From positions 1,798,001 through 1,862,000 of the forward strand of contig JARWMV010000234.1 in the NCBI GenBank assembly GCA_030998015.1: a stretch of 64,000 bases of DNA, given 5' to 3'. A program made the position numbers and the translations under genes. Positions 23,476-34,743 of this stretch are shown here, piece by piece. Below the pieces are notes generated by a model. It was not told the DNA's origin, searched no databases, and saw only the letters and a list, made by a program, of their open reading frames with translations. Source of the stretch: Ceratorhiza oryzae-sativae (lineage: Eukaryota > Basidiomycota > Agaricomycetes > Cantharellales > Ceratobasidiaceae). Positions within the stretch are counted from its first letter, which is position 1; each line of letters starts with the position of its first letter.

Positions 23476-24059
23476 CTATGAAAAAAAACACATTATATTG
23501 GCGCGAGTCAACTGATAAAAGCTCAGAGCTACTACTTGATACGCTTTCCCATCAGGGATGCCTAGATATACGTTTATCTCAGCCTTATACCCTTCAAAAA
23601 GGGAGGTGGTAGTGAATGAGTATGATCCCGTACTGTTTAGTTAAGCATAAAACAAAACAAAGACTCAAAAGACGTGAGCTTGTCTCTCTTGGTCATAGCT
23701 ATCATCGTCACCTTGCACGATAATCCAGTATCCAAGATTAGCAGGATCAGGAGAGAGGCTAGGTACTAACAGCTCTAGGTTTTCGAAGTCAGTCTCAAGC
23801 AACATGATCTCCATCCTTGTTATTGTGTTGTTGGCATATACGCAATACAGCCACTACTGGCAGTGGCTATTCGGTTGATGCAGAGTGTGGTGACATCGGT
23901 TGATGTAAAGAACTAGAAGCGCTTTGAGACATACTTAAATCCATTGTGACTTCGATAGCAACCATCTCCTGCCAACGATCAATCGAACAATGCAGTCTGA
24001 AACCACCTCATACTCAAGTCTGCTGATGGTGTCACTTTTTTTTCGTCCATTCTACGTTG
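23476..24059. other. Spacer between BTB copies 2 and 3
   Basis: About 580 bp, AT-rich, with no frame or repeat that I can support. Confidence 0.4.
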
Positions 24060-24868
24060 CTCAATATGGCCTCATCCGCTGCTCAAAATGATGTTGCCAA
24101 GCTATCCGAAGACGCGGTGTCCATCTCGCTAATGCTGCGCTTCATATAACCCCCTACTTTCATGGAAGATTTGGATGGAGGACTTCTTTGAAAAAAGCCT
24201 AGTCATCGCACGGAAGCACGATGTTACTGGAATTATCACATCCGTTGATCACCCCATGTATGACCAATCAAACCAAGGCAGCCCGTTGAAGTCTGCCCGG
24301 TCCATGCATTATGTCTGGCTTCGACATGCAACCTACCAAAGACCAAAAGGGCGGCAATAGAAGCACTGCGACCCAAACGTTTCGCTCTCACAGATCCGAA
24401 GCCAATTCTTCCGTTGACCCAAACGTTCCCGTACGCTGCTAACACCATTGGGCTTACTTGGCGCACACGCTATCCGTACCCCAACGGCTCACGCAGTTGA
24501 TGTTTAGGTCTGATCGAAACAATCTTTTCTCGCAAGTTGACTTGAGGGACTATCGGGAATCAGACGTCATGATGTGTGCAAAATGCGTTGGTGCAATCGA
24601 CATAGATCCGGAACACATGAGCCGCTGTGAAACATCGTGGATCGAGTACTGGACGATGATTTGGCCACTCGCCTTCTCAACCAATGCGGTCACCTCTTTT
24701 CCGCGGCGGTCCTGAACGATATCAAGTTCAAACCCAGCGTCTACCTCGGTCGTATCGAATCCTCTCGCAAAGCCAAGTGCTGCACGGAATTCATCCACTA
24801 GGTTGAGGGAGTGAAAACCGAAATCGCCAAGACACTCAAGGATATTGATGATTTGTGTAACCTCTGAT
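24060..24868 (+). pseudogene. BTB-protein pseudogene, copy 3
   Basis: Recognisable in pieces: KLSEDAVSISLMLRFI followed directly by TAA where relatives have TAC (Tyr), then KSLVIARKHDVTGIIT, CETSWIEYWTMIWPLAF and an end resembling copy 1, KTLKDIDDLCNL with TGA at about 24866-24868. The nonsense change at about 24147 is a base substitution, and several frame breaks follow. The start of the BTB domain is missing. It lies in the same orientation as copies 1 and 2, making a three-member tandem group of which only the first looks usable. Confidence 0.8.
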
Positions 24869-25185
24869 AGTTTGTTCGCTAGTTTCTTTCGTTTCTTCCT
24901 GTAGTCCTTTTTTTTTCCGACGAGCCCCGCATTTAATTCGTTCTGGGTGGTCGGTTACCTTGAAACTTGCCTCAACTCGAGTGTTTGTGGACAATGAATA
25001 ATGATCATCGCCTCTGTCGCCCCTGGGAGACCCCCTGGGAGACAATAAACTGAATGCATGATCGACTGTCCGAAACTCAGCCTGGGCTGCGAGGTCCCAC
25101 CCTTGTATTGCACATAATTACAATCGGTCGTCTACCCAGCAACAGGGATCGGGAATCATACGAACAATGAAAACGAAGGAAAATG

Positions 25186-25251
25186 AAAAATAAATATTGC
25201 GGTCCGTAGACCGTCCACTCTGAACTAGCGTGTCATCCTTGTGCAGGGGCC

Positions 25252-25282
<31 letters not shown>

Positions 25283-25306
25283 TGTATATGTCACTCCGAA
25301 GAGGAC
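25186..25306 (-). ncRNA. U6: U6 spliceosomal snRNA
   Basis: On the minus strand the sequence opens with a short 5' stem-loop (GTCCTCTTCGGAGTGAC). It continues with CATATACAAAAATTGG and the invariant core GATACAGAGAAGATTAGCA, then TGGCCCCTGC and AAGGATGACACGC. The ACAGAGA box pairs with the 5' splice site, and the following block pairs with U4. A perfect hairpin (CGGTC TACG GACCG) follows, and a T-run at 25190-25186 fits RNA polymerase III termination. A TATA-like CTATTTT lies about 30-36 nt upstream. The 3' end is the least certain boundary. No intron interrupts the core. It sits between the BTB pseudogenes and the C2H2 regulator. Confidence 0.95.
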
Positions 25307-25675
25307 AATCAGAGAAGACCTGTCTTGAAGTCGCTGAGCAACCAAAATAGTTGATTCCGGCTTTGTGGTTTGACCAAGAGTCTACGTCAAGCACCGACAA
25401 GTCTAGCCCTCAAGTCATATAACGTATATGAGAGATAGGAACTTTTTTTTTCGGCAGCAAATAGTACCATCACAGACAGGACGCTATTTACAGGCAAACC
25501 CAACCAAGGATCCCCAAAATTGATCGTTGTAATTACGCGCAAAGAAAACAACTGATATCACAAAGAGTAATAAACGGTAACAACACTACACGTTTGAAAA
25601 GGAAGGTGATAAACACTCAACGATGGTCCAGATTATTCAAAAAGATGTCAGTACACTAGGACGCCGAGCCGGCCC
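25307..25675. other. Intergenic region between U6 and the C2H2 gene
   Basis: Contains the short upstream promoter of U6 (minus strand) and the 3' flank of the regulator. No further gene was seen. Confidence 0.5.
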
Positions 25676-28266
25676 TTACTCCGGTAGCGGTAGGAGGCGG
25701 GGAGATGGGTGTTCGAACTTGACCTCGGAGCCGTTCGTGCTCCCCTCGCCAGTGACCGGCAGGCGTGGATGCGCGGACAGTGGTGTCGGATACGCTCGTT
25801 CCGGTGTTCCCTCGTAGTTTGTCGGACTCGAAGCCATCAGCTGGCTCTCGTCCCGAAAATCGAGTCGGGGCATCCCGTCGGTCGTAAAGTTCGAGTCGTC
25901 TGAGTGAATCACCTGCAGCGGCGGCGGTGTCATTCCCGAGCTTCCCTCGCGCGCAGAAGCAGAACCGGAACTGAGACCGTTACTGACCGTCATCATCCCG
26001 TTCTCCCATTGCGGTCGGGGGTGGAGAGGGTGGTGGGGGAAGTGAGCTCCCTCTCCCTGATACCGCAGATCGTTCGTGAATCGTGTTCGGCCTTGATCCA
26101 TAGCTGAAGCTGGCAATCCCTGGAAGCCCCCCGGCGTTATCCCCGGCGCCGCTGACAGTCGCAGGTCGAATGAGGTGCGCGGACTCCCACCCCCGCTCAG
26201 AGGAGGACTTGCCATTGGAGGACGAAAAGTCGGGTGCAGGTGCTGCATCATCATCCCGGGTGGGCCCTGTTGAGCATAGTTCCATGACCGTAAGCCGGCG
26301 AGACGCGGGTCGTGAGTCTGATCCGTCGTTGGCATCTCCAGGCCCAAAGTCATGGGAGCGTTTGCGCGGAGCAAGCCCTGGCGGGTGCCATGAAAACGGT
26401 GACTCGTAGCCTCCGCCGCCTGGCGAGAGAAGCCCGGGATCTCGGTCGGCGTCTCCGGGGTAAAGGCCTCCAGACCCTCGGCGTCGGTGCCCCACGGTGG
26501 AATCGGGTGATTGCTCGTCTGAGGATGAAGCAGCAAGTCCAGAGACGGCCACTCTGCTCCGTTCGTCGCGCCATTCATCGCGCGCTGGTCGGTACTCAGC
26601 ATATCGTTCGCGAGATCGGTCCCGGCTAGAGCCCTGTCGATCGGAAGACTCATTTCGATACCGGCGCTCATCCGACTCGCCGCGTCCATACCGGGGTCGC
26701 TCCCGCTCCCACTCTCGTCCGCGTCCGCCTCGGTCGAAGGAGGCCGCGGGTGCAGTCCCAGGCCGGAGGTCAAATGGGAGTCGATACCCATACTCATCCC
26801 GAGCTCGAGCGGGATCGTCATCCTCGGCTCTGAGTCGGGCAGCCAGTGCTGGCGGCTCAAAGGCGAATACATCCCGGTCGCGATCGTACCCGCCGAGGCC
26901 GCCGCTCGTACCCGGGCGTGATGAAGCTGCGGATCCGATACCGAGTGGTGCAGCAGCTGTCGCGGGGCGGTGAGCAAGCCCCGGTCGATCCGCGAGGGGC
27001 GGGAGCCAGCCTGATGAGCTGGCCGGGCGTCCTGATCCAGAGGATGGGCGCCAACTGGCGAGTCCGCCTGCGGTTGCAGGTCTTCCGAGAGCGGGGGGAA
27101 GTAGGGATTGTGGCTGGTCTGCTCGGGGGATGAGGGACGAGATTGGAGGGAGCCCACCCCCTGCGCTGCCTCCGCTCGTAAAGGGCTTGCTCCCTCCGCC
27201 ATCGTCCACGGCCCGCTCGCGGGGATCATACCCCTCCAGTCCAGATCGGTCGAAGCCGTCTGGCCGAGGATCGGGGCGCTGAAAGGGCCCGTCGTGTCCA
27301 GGGTTGGGAGCAAGAAATCGGCCGAGGGGCCGTCCGGATGGGTTAGCGTGAAGGTCAGCGACGGGAAAGCGCTGGTCGGGGTAGGGTCCGTGGGGGTGTG
27401 AGGCGGGAAAGGCTCCAGGAAAGTGCTGCTGGGGCCGAAAGGACTGGGAGGCAGGAAAGGATTGGCCAAGAAAGGACTCGGTTCCGTTGCGAAAATCATC
27501 GCGGCGCCAGGCATCGTAAGCCATGCTGGGGACCATCCCGGCGCTTGCAGGGTGGGCATCGATCGGAGTCGAGGGCTGTGAACGGGAGGCCTGTTGCTGG
27601 TTCGAGGCTCCCGTGGAGGGGGAGAGGCGGGGCAGGTTGCGGTGGGACGATGCGGCGAGGGCGGTGTGGAGCGACGTGAGATCGCGCATCATGCGCTCGT
27701 TGAGATCGAGCTTGTCCGAGTGGACGGTTTGCGCATGCTGCACGCCCATGAGAAAATGTGGCAAAACGGGTAGACACACCATACCTGGCGAAGATTGTCG
27801 AGGCGAGAAAATTGCTTGCCACAGTGGCAGGCAAACGGCCGCTCTCCGGTGTGTTTTCTGCATAACGGAATTCGGCAACCGGGGCACACGCGGGTGGGAG
27901 CGAGCGTGATATCCAAGGCACGACACGAGCCAAGTCAATCGGCAAGCAGGAACAAGGAACGTCAGCAAGGTACAGGGGCACTGCAGGGGGGGGTGGGAGA
28001 CGTATAAATACCAACCTGACATGGCGAGCCAGGTGCTCGCTGCGACTGAACACCATGCTGCAGTCGCCGAATCCGCGACAGACAAACGTTTTGCTGGGCG
28101 CGGCGCGCGTCCGGACGGGACCGACACTGGCTTTTTTCGTGCGCGGGGCCGCGTCGTCGGGGCCGAGGGCGGTGGTCGGGGCGGCCGGGGACGCGGAGCT
28201 GGCCTTGGCGGCCGCGCTAGGCGGCGTTGTCGCCGCTGGAGGCGTCGGAGGCGCTTCCGTTTTCAT
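25676..28266 (-). CDS. Two-finger C2H2 zinc-finger transcription factor
   Basis: Starts [19 protein letters not shown] at 28266 with a disordered Ala/Pro-rich N-terminus. Finger 1 is [20 protein letters not shown] with H-VRK-H completed across an intron; finger 2 is [19 protein letters not shown], then NLRQ|HAQTVH across another intron. This finger pair (RSEHLAR, RLDNLRQ) is typical of fungal ADR1/MSN2-like regulators. A long low-complexity region of about 600 residues follows, with phrases such as LPPISSLIP. The last intron, 25900-25987, has donor GTCAGTAAC and acceptor CACTCAG, and joins ...GERDDD to ...[17 protein letters not shown]. The protein then ends RLLPLPE at 25676-25678. Without that splice a premature stop would occur at about 25980. 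Targets are unknown. Confidence 0.85.
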
Positions 28267-28987
28267 TGGGAAAAAGTCGCGCGCGCGAGAGAGCGAGAGA
28301 GAGTGGGGGAATCGTCGTGGTGGTGCCTGAGTGGTACCTGAGTGGTATTGCTTTTGAGCGTTTCGGTCGACGGAACCCGCGGCTCATTGGTTGGGCTTTG
28401 CTGCCACGTGACCCCCGACAGCGCGCCCCCCGACACCACCCCCACGGACTCCGGGCCCCTGATGTCCCGAGTCTGGCCAGCGCTGCCCAGTTCGCCTCGG
28501 ACCTGCGCTTCGCTGTCACCCACGCAGTGTCAGCGCGGGCTTGCATACACCCCGAGCCAACACAGCGCGCCGATTTGGGTCGCTCTGTCCGCGGTCCTGC
28601 TCATTTGCCCCACGGTCGCCACATGGCCTCGTTGCGGTCCGTCGCCAGCCATCTCGGACTTGGTATCCGCACATCAGCGCGCGCTCGCTTTGTCCCACCC
28701 TACTGATCGTGTCCTATCGCGGCACTAGCGCAAAAGGCTGTAGCACGGACCAACCGCATTCAATGGGCCCCCATTCAATGCGTCTCCCCCCCCCCCCCCC
28801 GCAGAAACCAAACAGTCCCCCATCGCTGGACGGCCCAGTCATCCACCATCTTCCCGGTCTAACCAAAAACCGCGCACGTCTGAAACGTCGTTTTACGCGG
28901 CCAATCTGACAGCCTGTCTCGTCACGTGATGTCCCGCGGCTCCGACCCCGACTTGCTCGATCTCCGACTCACCGCCACCATTCGCCG
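28267..28987. other. Divergent promoter region with a poly-C tract
   Basis: About 720 bp, very GC-rich, between the C2H2 regulator and the IMPACT-domain gene. It includes a purine-rich GA stretch near 28280-28300, a run of 15 C at 28786-28800 and two nearby copies of CATTCAATG. Open frames here on both strands follow from the base composition. Confidence 0.5.
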
Positions 28988-30207
28988 ATGACAGGAAAAA
29001 CAAAACGGCGCGCATCGTCGCCCGCGCAGCGTCCGGGCCCGTCCAAGGCGGCCAGGACCGACGATGACTCGCCCCCAAAGAAGACCAGAAGTCTGTCCGC
29101 CCTTGCCCCGGTGTTTGTCCCCCGTTCTCAGCCCTCTTCAGGTCAAGCGACGCCCACCTTGACGCAATCGACGCTCACACGGGCTCTCAAACCGCTGTTC
29201 AAGTCGGAACCCATCGAAGCCAAGGACTCGACTTTCCAGGCTCGTCTTTTCAGGCTCGAGAACCCCACCTACCGCACCAAAATATTGGCCTACATGAAAA
29301 AGCACCACTCAGACGCACAGCATCACATGGCTGCGTGGCGCTGTCTTATTTTGAAGGACGGCATGACGGGCTTAGAAGGCCCACACGCATTCATCGTCGA
29401 GGCAGGGTGCTGTGACGACGGCGAGTCCAGAGGCGGAAAGACCGTGATGGATGTTCTGGAAAAATCGGGGCTGAGCGACGTGTTGGTCGTCGTCAGTCGA
29501 CGGTATGCCATATTCAACACGTCTCTTCACGACTCATTTCACTCAATTTCCAAATCAACAGCTTTGGGGGCACCATGCTTGGTCCGGCCCGGTTCACATA
29601 CATCGCCGACTCTGCCCGGGCCGTATGCATAGCCATGTATGAACAAGAAAAGGCCGACGAGGCAGCGTCCAAGGTTGCAGATCTGGTGGCTCAGTTGCGC
29701 GAATGGGATACCGAGGCAAGAGCGGATGCTTGCTTCTTTTTCGTGCCTTTAGCTGATTGGGTGCCTAGGTTGCGGACCTGAGAACGCAGATCACCATTTT
29801 GGATGCGAAGTCGAAGCAGCCTCGGGGTGAAATGAAAGGGCCGGAGAAAAAGTTGGATGAACAGAAGCCAGACCCGGAGAATAGGCCACATGAAGAGAAG
29901 ACGGATGGCGGTAAGTATGTCCCTGTCGTTCCAGAGGGTAAGATTGACGCCAGGAATAGAAGTCAATAAGCCGCCCATTATGGTATCGCTTAAACCTCCG
30001 GATTACACGACTATTCTCAATCCCCCAGATGTCGAAAAGGCCGAGCGACTCTTGCAGGCTAGGCGGAAGACTGTGCAGAGCTTAAAGGCGCTCCTGGAAA
30101 AACGACGGCAGGACCCAACAGAGGAAAGGCAACAGCACCCACTGGAATCTCTAGAATTAGCACCGTCAGCCTCGAGACAGGCTGATACTACCGAAAATGA
30201 GGGGTAG
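28988..30207 (+). CDS. IMPACT/YIH1-domain (UPF0029) protein
   Basis: A basic, disordered N-terminus (MTGKTKRRASSPAQRPGPS) of about 75 residues precedes the IMPACT N-terminal-type fold. Seen are DSTFQARLFRLENP, HHMAAWRCLILK, the family hallmark CCDDGESRGGKTVMDVLEKS, VLVVVSRR and, after an intron, FGGTMLGPARFTYIADSAR. Family members bind Gcn1 and restrain Gcn2, or have lost the RWD domain and act otherwise; no RWD domain is seen here. A Lys/Glu-rich coiled-coil C-terminus ends ...DTTENEG. The intron at 29716-29768 has a GC donor (GAG|GCAAGA), joining REWDTE to VADLRTQITILD. The function is inferred only from the domain. Confidence 0.8.
29716..29768 (+). other. GC-AG intron in the IMPACT-domain gene
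   Basis: GAG|GCAAGA...GCCTAG| joins two coiled-coil exons in frame. Reading through without splicing gives a short aromatic stretch and then a stop near 29779. Confidence 0.65.
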
Positions 30208-30460
30208 CCAGCCAATCAGTAATACTTTATAAGCATTCCTTTCCTTTTTGGTCACACTCATTTGGTTCCTGTGCATTCTCTCGCTCTCGATCTTTTCATA
30301 GATCTACAAGTACTGACCTCAAGTGTCTCGTCATCGCGATTGTAATTCTAGATCACCGACAATAGTTATATTAATTCTTATAAATAAATCCGTGATTCTA
30401 TCAACCGCCACACTCCACGTTCTGAAAATTTCTCTCTGCAATCACATTCCCCCCACCACG

Positions 30461-32557
30461 ATGTCGTCGCATCCGATCTTGACTATCGCGGGCACCGATC
30501 CGAGCGGAGGTGCAGGCATCCAGGTGCGGCAAACCCATCCAATCTATGCCAAAACCCTCTGACCAGAGGTTTGATCCAGGCTGATCTCAAGACCTTTGCG
30601 GCGCACGGATGTTATGGCACAAGCGTTGTGACCGCGCTCGTTGCACAAAACACACAGGGCGTGCAAGGCATACACGCTCCCCACCTGAATTCGTCGCTCA
30701 GCAGGCAAGTGAGAGCCAACTCTATTGCGCCACAGCTATTCCTAAATTCGCCCCTGGATGTTGCCATGTCCAGATTCGATGTGTGCTCGACGACATTCCG
30801 TACAAGCGATCAAGACCGGGATGCTCACAGACGCACCGACCGTCAAAGCGGTGATCGATACGCTCGTTGCGCATTATGGCCCGATTCGGTTCCGCTTGTC
30901 GTCGTCGATCCGTGATGGTCTCCACCTCGGGCCACTCGCTCCTCGAATCCGGTGCGGTCGAGTTGATAAAGGGTGCGCTCCTACCGCTCGCGAGCATCGT
31001 TACGCCAAATATACCCGAGGCGGAGCTCATTCTCGGGCTCGAGCCTGGCTCGATCAAGACGGTGCAGGATATGATGCGCGCGGCCGAGCAGGTGGGCAAG
31101 CTTGGATCGAGAGCGGCGCTTGTCAAGGGCGGGCACTGCAAGCTCACAGCCATGGACGTATTGGCTGTTCTCCCTTCTCCTACTTTGGCTGGAACAGGCG
31201 AGGTGTGCATACGCTGGGACGCAGGGTGTGGACCTGACCAGCCGGCGATTTTGCGTCCACCGACCGTATGGGCAGCGTCCGAGGAATCGGTCGTCGTCGA
31301 CGTGTTGTATCTCCCAGATCCTCGTGCGGATGGTGTCGCTCCTTATACGTTGCTCGTTCGTCCGAGATTGGAAACGACGAGTACGCATGGGACTGGGTGT
31401 ACTTTGGCTGCTGCGTTGGCATGTGCGTTGGCCCAGGGGCTGAGTCGTGAGTGTTTCGAGCTTGGGAACGGGGGCATGTTTCGACCTTTTGCAGCTTTGG
31501 ATTCGGTGATACAGGCGACGAGGTATTCGCATCAGGCTATTGCAACTGCACCAAAGCTAGGAAAGGGCCACGGACCACTGAATCATGGTCATTCGACCAT
31601 TGCGAGGATCATACCAGAGTGAGTCTATGCTCTGGGCGATCTGTTGGTCGCTTGAATGACTTTGTCCAGGCCCACGCCCGTCAACCCATATCCTTTCACG
31701 AACGCGCTTATCAACTCGTGTTCCGATCTGTGGAAGCAGTATGTGAATCATCCGTTTGTGACGCAGGCTGCTGCTGGGACGTTGCCAAAGGAGAATTTTG
31801 TCCATTATCTCAAGTGCGCGCAGTTGGACGATTGAGTGATTGTATGCATGCTCATTTATGCCTAGGCAGGATTATATCTATTTGAAGCACTATGCTAGAG
31901 CACATGGGTGAGCATTGCCTACTGTGTTCTGATCTGAAGCGAGTAACTGTTGACTGGCAATAGTTTGCTAGCGGCTAAATCGTCCAGCTTTGCGTCCTCT
32001 GGCGCTGCAGCGACCATTGTACTACACATCGTGCGCGAATCACAGATGCACGTCGACTATTGTGCTCAATGGGGTGTCTCGCTCGACGAACTGAACAAAA
32101 CGCCAGAACTCCCGGCCACGGCTGCGTATGCGCGTTACATTATGGATGTAGGGATTCAAGGCGACGAGTTTATGCTCATCATTGCGGTAGCGTCTTGCTT
32201 GCTCGGGTATGCAGAGGTCGGAAGGAGGTTAAAGCAAGCTGGAGGCGCCTTTGAAGGAAATCCATACAAGAGGTTCGTCGCATCGGTTGACAGTGGTTAT
32301 GTGGCTTCTCACACTTTGCGCAGGTGGATCGACGACTATGGAGGAGATGAATTCCAAGAGGCCCTACAGCGCGGTTTGGGTGAGTGCATACACCCGAGTC
32401 ACTCGCTGCTTGATTACTCATCCACAAACAAGAATTGATGGAGCAGCGAGCTGCGGCCGATCCCCCGTCGGCTGTCCGATTCGCGCAGCTGCAGGATGTA
32501 TGGGAGCGCTGTGTTCGACTAGAGATCGGATTTTGGGATATGGGCTTGAGCATTTGA
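30461..32557 (+). CDS. THI20: HMP-P kinase fused to TENA/thiaminase II domain (thiamine biosynthesis), with four apparent frameshifts
   Basis: A bifunctional enzyme of the yeast Thi20 type. The N-terminal ThiD half phosphorylates hydroxymethylpyrimidine (phosphate): [44 protein letters not shown], then [34 protein letters not shown] and [20 protein letters not shown], the last holding the catalytic GTGC loop. The C-terminal TENA half shows [55 protein letters not shown] and a final [18 protein letters not shown]. The stop is at 32555-32557. Four frame breaks within 240 bp (30679-30682, 30806, 30888-30889, 30912) each need one more C or G in a run, so they look like undercalls. The intron 30705-30773 has a GC donor. 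If the breaks are real, the kinase half is dead. Confidence 0.85.
30705..30773 (+). other. GC-AG intron in the THI20-type gene
   Basis: CAG|GCAAGT...GTCCAG| joins EFVAQQ to [11 protein letters not shown]. The flanks match the strong consensus that usually accompanies GC donors. Confidence 0.7.
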
Positions 32558-33104
32558 ATGCATCCTGCATTGCTTTCTTGCTGGACCGTATACCCATACC
32601 TCTATTGATTATTTTAAGCAATACACCTGCTTGTGACGAGGTCTGAGCGATGTCGTTAGCTCGATATAACATCTCTTCGGAAATCTTGTTGTATGCGCTT
32701 ATACCCTGCCGGGAACTATGGGGCTTGCGACAGCAGCCTTGGGGGCCTTGAGTAAATCAAAATCTATCCTCGTCTTCTAGTCTATACTATGGAGGTTTCA
32801 TCCTACAGCTAAAATAACCATTCTCTCGCCCAGATTCTACGGGTTATATAGTGGGCGTACACTGTCGAAAATCTCTCTGACCTGGATCTCCACTCCTCGT
32901 GCTCAATCATGAAACACTTCGCCGCCCTGGCCTTGATGAGTAGCATCAATACAACTACAACCCACTCTGTGAGGAGTGCCCAAGCTAGAAACTCCAAGTA
33001 TGCAACGAACCTGTTCGAATGGTAAACTGGTGATGTTTCAACAGGCCTTTGCGTACCAAGTGTCCAACCAGGAAGGAGGATACACCATCGACTCGCCGCA
33101 AGGA
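32558..33104. other. Tail-to-tail region between THI20 and the BTB group
   Basis: About 550 bp. A minus-strand hydrophobic frame at 32809-33114 (with WALLTEWVVVVLMLLIKA) has no recognised family and is not called. No repeat was found. Confidence 0.4.
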
Positions 33105-33823
33105 AACCCATCAACGCGGCGCATCCATTACATATCGTAATTTAGCCATCGTCACCGGCGCACGGGAGGATGTCCTGGGATTGTTTGGACAACAAACTGA
33201 AGAGCGACCCTGTCTAGATTCAATGTCCGCCCGAGAGACTGAGAATGCTCGAATCGCCCGAGGACGAGTTTTGGGGAGATCAAAGGTCGTTGCCGAACAG
33301 ACGGCGTTGATTGTGTCGGTGTGGACGAGTTCGAGGAATGAGACAGAGGATCGTCAAGTGACGTAGTGGTCCCAGGGATATTGTGCTGCCGAGCCACATG
33401 AAGGGCCTTGGTTATCGATTCCATCGAGGGATTGTTCGTGAATATTGGCGGATAGATGAAGCGGAGCATCAAGGATACGGATTCTGCGTCGTCCACAAGT
33501 TCGATCACATCGTTCTGGGCTGCAGTGGCAAATATATACGCAAATACGTATGAGGCTAGCTTTAGAAGGAGCCAGTGTACAACGAGGATGGTGCCATTGA
33601 AACACTTGAGAGTAATGTCGCCCCAGGCGGAGGCTGGAATGAGGATGGGATGTTGAGGTGTTTGGATGTGAGGAGTCGTAGGGGTGAGAGGGCTCTGCAA
33701 AAAGAGGTGTATAATAAAAGGTCTAACCAAGAGCCAGAGCGAGGTCACACAGCCACTAGACGCACTGAAGCGCTTTGTGGCTGATGTGGCACCAACAGTA
33801 TAGCTATCGTGGACAAAACCCAA
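33105..33823 (-). pseudogene. BTB-protein locus, copy 4, truncated
   Basis: The BTB part reads GDITLKCFNGTILVVHWLLL and ELVDDAESVSLMLRFIYPP. A frame change near 33335-33345 leads to TDTINAVCSATTFDLPKT, which matches the middle region of copies 1 and 6. The C-terminal Cys-pair region found in other copies is absent and the sequence ends in unrelated DNA. No clear in-frame Met precedes the BTB domain apart from a distant one at 33823. The missing third of the protein makes a pseudogene more likely than a sequencing artefact. Confidence 0.65.
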
Positions 33824-34313
33824 CTATCAAATGCTCGCTGGGTTACCTTTTTATAAGATTTACACGCGCATAATTATAGGCTTCAATTGTAAAAGGCCAG
33901 CTAAGGTCCCATCTACTATTTAACAAACTGTAAAGTTCAACTGCAATATTGTAATCGGGCGAAGTACTAGGCCGTAGTTGAGGAATGTGGTAGAATATGA
34001 AGAGTGATTTAATAAATTGTTATCGACGATATTTTATAGAAGAACAATGCACTATAACAAGCATGGGTCTACTATGGGGCACTGGTGCGGATGTTAGCAA
34101 ATAATAGTCGTAAACCAGGCAACAAAGAAAGCAAAGGGCTCACGACGGGCAGACTGTTACGGCAGACAAGGGACATCGCGCCAAGCGCAGAAAGGCGGCG
34201 TGGAGTGCAGTGGCTTCTAGTCATGCGACATCCAACGCGGCATACAGGGGGTTACCTCGACACAGTCCCTGTGGGTGGGCAGCCGATGTCCTCAACTCGC
34301 GCGGAGGCCGTAG
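33824..34313. other. Unassigned region with a sharp base-composition change
   Basis: The left part (to about 34080) is AT-rich. From about 34130 the sequence becomes clearly GC-rich with no homology to the flanking BTB genes. It may be the inner part of an inserted element or unrelated filler DNA; no coding domain was recognised. Confidence 0.35.
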
Positions 34314-34735
34314 TGTCAGGACCAAGCGCTCACCCCGGCGGACACACGTGCTTCTCGAGGGCTTACCAAAGCTGACCGCTCGCGAGGGAGGAGGTCTAGA
34401 GGTAGAGAAAGAGAGGTCAGATAGGGAAGATAGGGGCAAGCGGAAGACAGGTTTACCTCCACGGCAATCGCTGGATGCTAGGACATCCATAGGGATTGGG
34501 TGGTTGATAAAGCACCGAGTCGCGCTAGGGCGACGCCCGCCCGCCTAGGACACGGGCAGCTATCAAAGGCGGCCAGCTTTGGGTTCATAGCGCAAGAGAG
34601 TGACCTACACATGTGCGGGGGCTTATGTTTAGGAACATGAGAGTGGGTAGGAGATACGGAGTAAGGCTGCGGCCAGTGGAGGTGGGAGGTCAGTAGGTGG
34701 GTGGTGGTTGAAGATGAGTTGCTGGGCGGGGGACA
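34314..34735. mobile_element. Possible solo LTR or element end
   Basis: A GC-rich block of 422 bp begins TGTCAGGACC and ends GGCGGGGGACA, so it has TGTC...GACA inverted termini as in LTRs. BTB homology of copy 5 breaks off only about 8 bp beyond its right end. No matching target-site duplication is visible (CGTAG left, GTCCA right) and no retroelement proteins are present, so this is a hypothesis. Confidence 0.3.
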
Positions 34736-34743
34736 GTCCATTT

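Noticed and set aside
28227..28728. Plus-strand frames of 120-160 codons in the GC-rich promoter
   Set aside because: Several frames on both strands are open at once, which follows from base composition; none shows a domain or splice logic.
30208..30773. TPP riboswitch for the THI20-type gene
   Set aside because: I looked for the conserved CTGAGA and ACC(T)GA blocks in the 5' region and first introns and found no matching pair.
32809..33114. Hydrophobic minus-strand protein beside BTB copy 4
   Set aside because: No recognisable family, no paralogue in the window and no splice support.
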